DNA of 64,000 nucleotides from Bacillus sp. SD088 (GTDB taxonomy: Bacteria > Bacillota > Bacilli > Bacillales > Bacillaceae_C): the NCBI RefSeq assembly GCF_017355205.1, contig NZ_JADIJK010000010.1, forward strand, positions 115,435 through 179,434. Reading direction: 5' to 3'. The translations under genes were made by a program, and so were the position numbers. The notes under the pieces are model-generated. The model saw only the letters and a program-made list of their open reading frames with translations. It did not search any database and had not been told where the DNA came from. Shown here piece after piece: positions 62,857 to 64,000 of this stretch (positions within the stretch are counted from its first letter, which is position 1; each line of letters begins with the position of its first letter).

Positions 62857-64000
62857 TCATTTACTTTTAGCATAGTAGATTGAAATTTCCGAAATAACCG
62901 CTGGAGCCACTGCTTCTATTACATTCAACTTTAACTTTTTCGTTCTCATAGACGGGATTTCTTTAATATGCCGATGACCAATAGCTGTTCCATCTGCTAT
63001 TGTTTGCCACTCTCCATCGACCAACGCCTCTACCGCAAATTTTCTGACTCGTTCACCAAAAGATATATCCTCTCTCAAAACAATATGATCGATTTCGGTT
63101 TCCTCGTCTAAATCTAATTCTATTTCATTGCCAGTTCCTGACGTTACAGCGAGTGGTTGAGAAAATCTCTTGTTAATTTCCTCCGCAAATTCTAGTAATC
63201 GATTGGCATCTGCTTCTGGAATAAGGCCACGATTGTCAGGGGATACATTTAATAATAAGTTGGTCCCATGGCCAACAGATCGATAATAAATATTCATTAA
63301 TTCCTCTAACGACAACAGGCTCTCTTCATCATTTGGATGCCAAAACCAATGGCGTTTGCGAATTGGAACATCACATTCAGCAGGCAGCCACTCAGGAGTG
63401 CCAGGGAGCCAGGTGGCTCGATCATTAGAAAACATACTGATTTTAGCTACACTTTCTGTATTCCAACAAGGGTATGGCGCTACGCCATCTTCATTTCCAA
63501 CCCAGCGAATTGTTGGTCGTCCCATATTAAAAATCATCGCATTCGGATGATGCTTCTTAACAATGCCAATGATTCGTTCCCAATCATACACTCTGCCTTC
63601 TGACCCAGCTCCATCAAACCAAACTTCACCTAATGGGCCATATTGAGTCATCAGTTCTGTTAATTGCTCACAATAGAAATCATCATAAGCTTCAGGGTCA
63701 TCATAACAAGAAGCATTTCGATCCCACGGAGATACATAGATTCCAAAATGCATCCCTTCTTCTTTGCAGGCATCTGCACATTCTCTGACGACGTCCCCTT
63801 TGCCATCTTTCCAGGGACTTGATTTAACCGAATAATCCGTTGTCTTGGTTGGCCATAAGCAAAAGCCATCATGATGTTTAGCGGTTAAAATAAAATATTT
63901 AAATCCAGCTTTTTTTGCTAACTTCACCCATTGTCTTGCATCCAGTTCAGTGGGATTAAATAATTCAGGAGAATCATTCCCCTCCCCCCACTCCTGATCA
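62857..64000 (-). CDS. Alpha-L-fucosidase, glycoside hydrolase family 29, N-terminus beyond the window
   Basis: Retaining fucosidase, at least 380 residues visible; the frame stays open to the right edge (…EWGEGNDSPELFNPTELDARQWV), so the true start lies outside. Core motifs: KYFILTAKHHDGFCLWPTKT, FGIYVSPWD, nucleophile Asp in EVWFDGAGSEG, and NLLLNVSPDNRGLIPEADANRL. The C-terminal part (about 255-380 from the visible end) is a beta-sandwich typical of the subfamily acting on alpha-1,3/1,4-linked fucose. Whether it has a signal peptide cannot be seen. Has its own terminator. Confidence 0.94.
   Translation of the reverse strand, partial: DQEWGEGNDSPELFNPTELDARQWVKLAKKAGFKYFILTAKHHDGFCLWPTKTTDYSVKSSPWKDGKGDVVRECADACKEEGMHFGIYVSPWDRNASCYDDPEAYDDFYCEQLTELMTQYGPLGEVWFDGAGSEGRVYDWERIIGIVKKHHPNAMIFNMGRPTIRWVGNEDGVAPYPCWNTESVAKISMFSNDRATWLPGTPEWLPAECDVPIRKRHWFWHPNDEESLLSLEELMNIYYRSVGHGTNLLLNVSPDNRGLIPEADANRLLEFAEEINKRFSQPLAVTSGTGNEIELDLDEETEIDHIVLREDISFGERVRKFAVEALVDGEWQTIADGTAIGHRHIKEIPSMRTKKLKLNVIEAVAPAVISEISIYYAKSK

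Noticed and set aside
1..64000. CRISPR array, rRNA operon, tRNA, transposase or complete insertion sequence
   Set aside because: No regular repeat-spacer array, no tRNA or rRNA signature and no transposase motif were seen on reading the window; a structural RNA search would be needed to exclude small ones.

Overview
The window comes from a low-GC, spore-former-type Bacillaceae chromosome. This is judged from protein similarity to Bacillus families (Lut, Ser, Thr, MgsA, MsmX, LplBC-type permeases, YesMN-type two-component system), GGAGG ribosome-binding sites, frequent TTG/GTG starts, a T-box leader and typical Bacillaceae intergenic repeats. No rRNA, tRNA, CRISPR array, prophage or complete insertion sequence was recognised. 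About three quarters of the genes are on the minus strand.

Layout. 1-2400: edge-truncated sugar-binding lipoprotein and a GntR/LacI-hybrid regulator that may start at ATT, with two CcpA-box-like sites upstream. 2557-5460: membrane protein, histidine kinase and response regulator in one operon. 5750-5930: 51-bp tandem repeat. 5993-18346: a 12-kb minus-strand operon for carbohydrate import. It encodes an MsmX-type ATPase, a 988-residue binding protein with extra N-terminal modules, two separate MalF/MalG-type permease pairs, an NHL/TPR/Yip1-like membrane protein and a DUF5696-like surface protein. 18435-21186: a block with a small membrane protein and a VOC/AlkC-like/TetR operon, lying between two exact 23-bp direct repeats. 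21532-24798: hom-thrC-thrB. 24860-32613: coiled-coil protein, polysaccharide deacetylase, short FtsH paralogue, methylglyoxal synthase with a TPR/coiled-coil partner, and an oxidoreductase. 32850-34775: T-box leader and serA. 34800-37320: repeats, HAD hydrolase and small proteins. 37735-43094: three Gfo/Idh/MocA oxidoreductases and a TIM-barrel isomerase under a ROK regulator. 43286-46164: lutABC. 46676-64000: a glycan-utilisation locus with a GH29 fucosidase (cut by the window end), GH95 fucosidase, GH35 beta-galactosidase, YesMN-type two-component system, Lpl-type ABC importer without ATPase, GH31, GH16 and a phosphodiesterase-like protein.

How the parts fit. The right-hand locus looks like import of fucosylated, galactosylated oligosaccharides followed by cytoplasmic trimming, because the complete glycosidases lack signal peptides. 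Its importer has no ATPase gene, so the MsmX-type ATPase at 17228-18346 is a candidate shared motor. The oxidoreductase cluster could process unusual sugars. The strongest candidates for a poorly described system are the 12-kb two-permease-pair operon with its DUF5696-like and NHL-Yip1 proteins, and the cytoplasmic fucosidase locus. Functions are inferred from sequence reading only; no database search was made.
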